Shown one piece after another: positions 6,149 to 6,403 of a stretch of 6,403 bases of DNA. A program made the position numbers and the translations under genes. Each line of letters begins with the position of its first letter. The first letter of the stretch is position 1. The stretch comes from Caldifarciminota bacterium (GTDB lineage: Bacteria > Hydrothermota > Hydrothermia > S141-80), in contig WFYF01000216.1 in NCBI GenBank assembly GCA_015490255.1, positions 1 through 6,403 on the forward strand. The letters are read 5' to 3'. Under the pieces are notes generated by a model. It did not search any database. It was given only the letters and a program-made list of their open reading frames with translations, and was not told the DNA's origin.

Positions 6149-6403
6149 GTCCACCGGTTCGGGGAGGCACATGGGTCACTCCCCGGCAGTTCCGGACCCA
6201 CCTCCGGTGGCTTGCGGGGCGTTTTCCCCTGCCCCGGAATCGGGAGCAGCTCTTTCAGGCTCTGCTGAAGGGAGGCCGTGGTGCGGTGATCACCTTTGAT
6301 GACGCCCTTCTGGACGTGCATCGCGAGGCTTTCCCGGCCCTCTCCACCTGGGGTGGGGTGGGGATGGTGTTCGTGGTGACGGGATCCATGGGGCGGCGGG
6401 TCT
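6073..6403 (+). CDS. Polysaccharide deacetylase (NodB/CE4 family), N-terminal part (3' truncated)
   Basis: The frame is open from the ATG at 6073 to the window edge, giving 110 residues. It has the usual N-terminal order of CE4 carbohydrate esterases: LLLQYHQVGPP (18-28), WVTPRQFRTHLRWL (34-47), then AVITFDDALLD (71-81) and a following PALSTWGGVGMVFVVTG (88-104) block. In the family these metal-dependent enzymes remove N- or O-acetyl groups from chitooligosaccharide, peptidoglycan or exopolysaccharide. The TFDD block is NodB motif 1: Asp76 would be the catalytic base and Asp77 a metal ligand. The usual following Gly is Ala here. The metal-binding H-x3-H motif would lie beyond the window, so activity cannot be judged. 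No signal peptide is visible at this start. Its place directly after ftsI, overlapping by 76 bp, suggests co-expression with division genes and an envelope glycan substrate. Confidence 0.85.
   Translation, partial: MALASRVVETGPRKSHPLLLQYHQVGPPVRGGTWVTPRQFRTHLRWLAGRFPLPRNREQLFQALLKGGRGAVITFDDALLDVHREAFPALSTWGGVGMVFVVTGSMGRRV

Noticed and set aside
5997..6299. Open frame after ftsI in the third frame (100 codons)
   Set aside because: Its product is Pro/Ser/Gly-rich with no motif, while another frame over the same DNA from 6073 gives a clear polysaccharide deacetylase.

Overview
This is a GC-rich bacterial window, densely coding and all on the + strand. Seven complete genes and two edge-truncated ones follow each other with no real intergenic space: the only gap between neighbouring genes is one base, and several genes overlap by 20 to 131 bp. 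The proteins are rich in Arg relative to Lys and very rich in CCGG-type codons. Bacterial identity is secure from RsmH and an FtsI-type transpeptidase, which belong to the division and cell-wall (dcw) cluster. The phylum cannot be fixed from the sequence alone. The compaction and PATAN/roadblock proteins would suit a small-genome, perhaps thermophilic lineage, but that is only a guess.

Layout. Bases 1-552 hold the C-terminal part of a very hydrophobic polytopic membrane protein. Bases 533-2722 hold three small soluble proteins that look like a signalling or polarity cassette: a PATAN (DUF4388) plus roadblock-like protein, a protein with a shortened roadblock-like N-terminal half and a basic helical C-terminal half, and a degenerate receiver (no phospho-acceptor Asp) fused to a second PATAN domain. 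Bases 2719-3495 encode a BtuF-like substrate-binding protein with an unusually short N-terminal hydrophobic segment. Bases 3432-6148 carry rsmH, an ftsL-like gene and ftsI, the start of a dcw cluster. From 6073 to the window edge there is the N-terminal part of a NodB-type polysaccharide deacetylase, where murE would often be found.

How they may work together. RsmH methylates 16S rRNA. FtsL and FtsI form the core of the septal peptidoglycan synthase, and the deacetylase could modify a cell-wall or surface glycan. PATAN and roadblock domains elsewhere act in Ras-like GTPase and type IV pilus control, so the upstream cassette may be a regulatory module for polarity, motility or envelope processes, co-transcribed with division genes. 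No GTPase, pilus gene, mraZ, or cobalamin/siderophore permease or ATPase lies in the window. No promoter, terminator, RNA gene, mobile element, repeat array or CRISPR was seen, and no gene-free stretch is long enough to hold much; any promoter probably lies upstream of base 1 or inside a gene.
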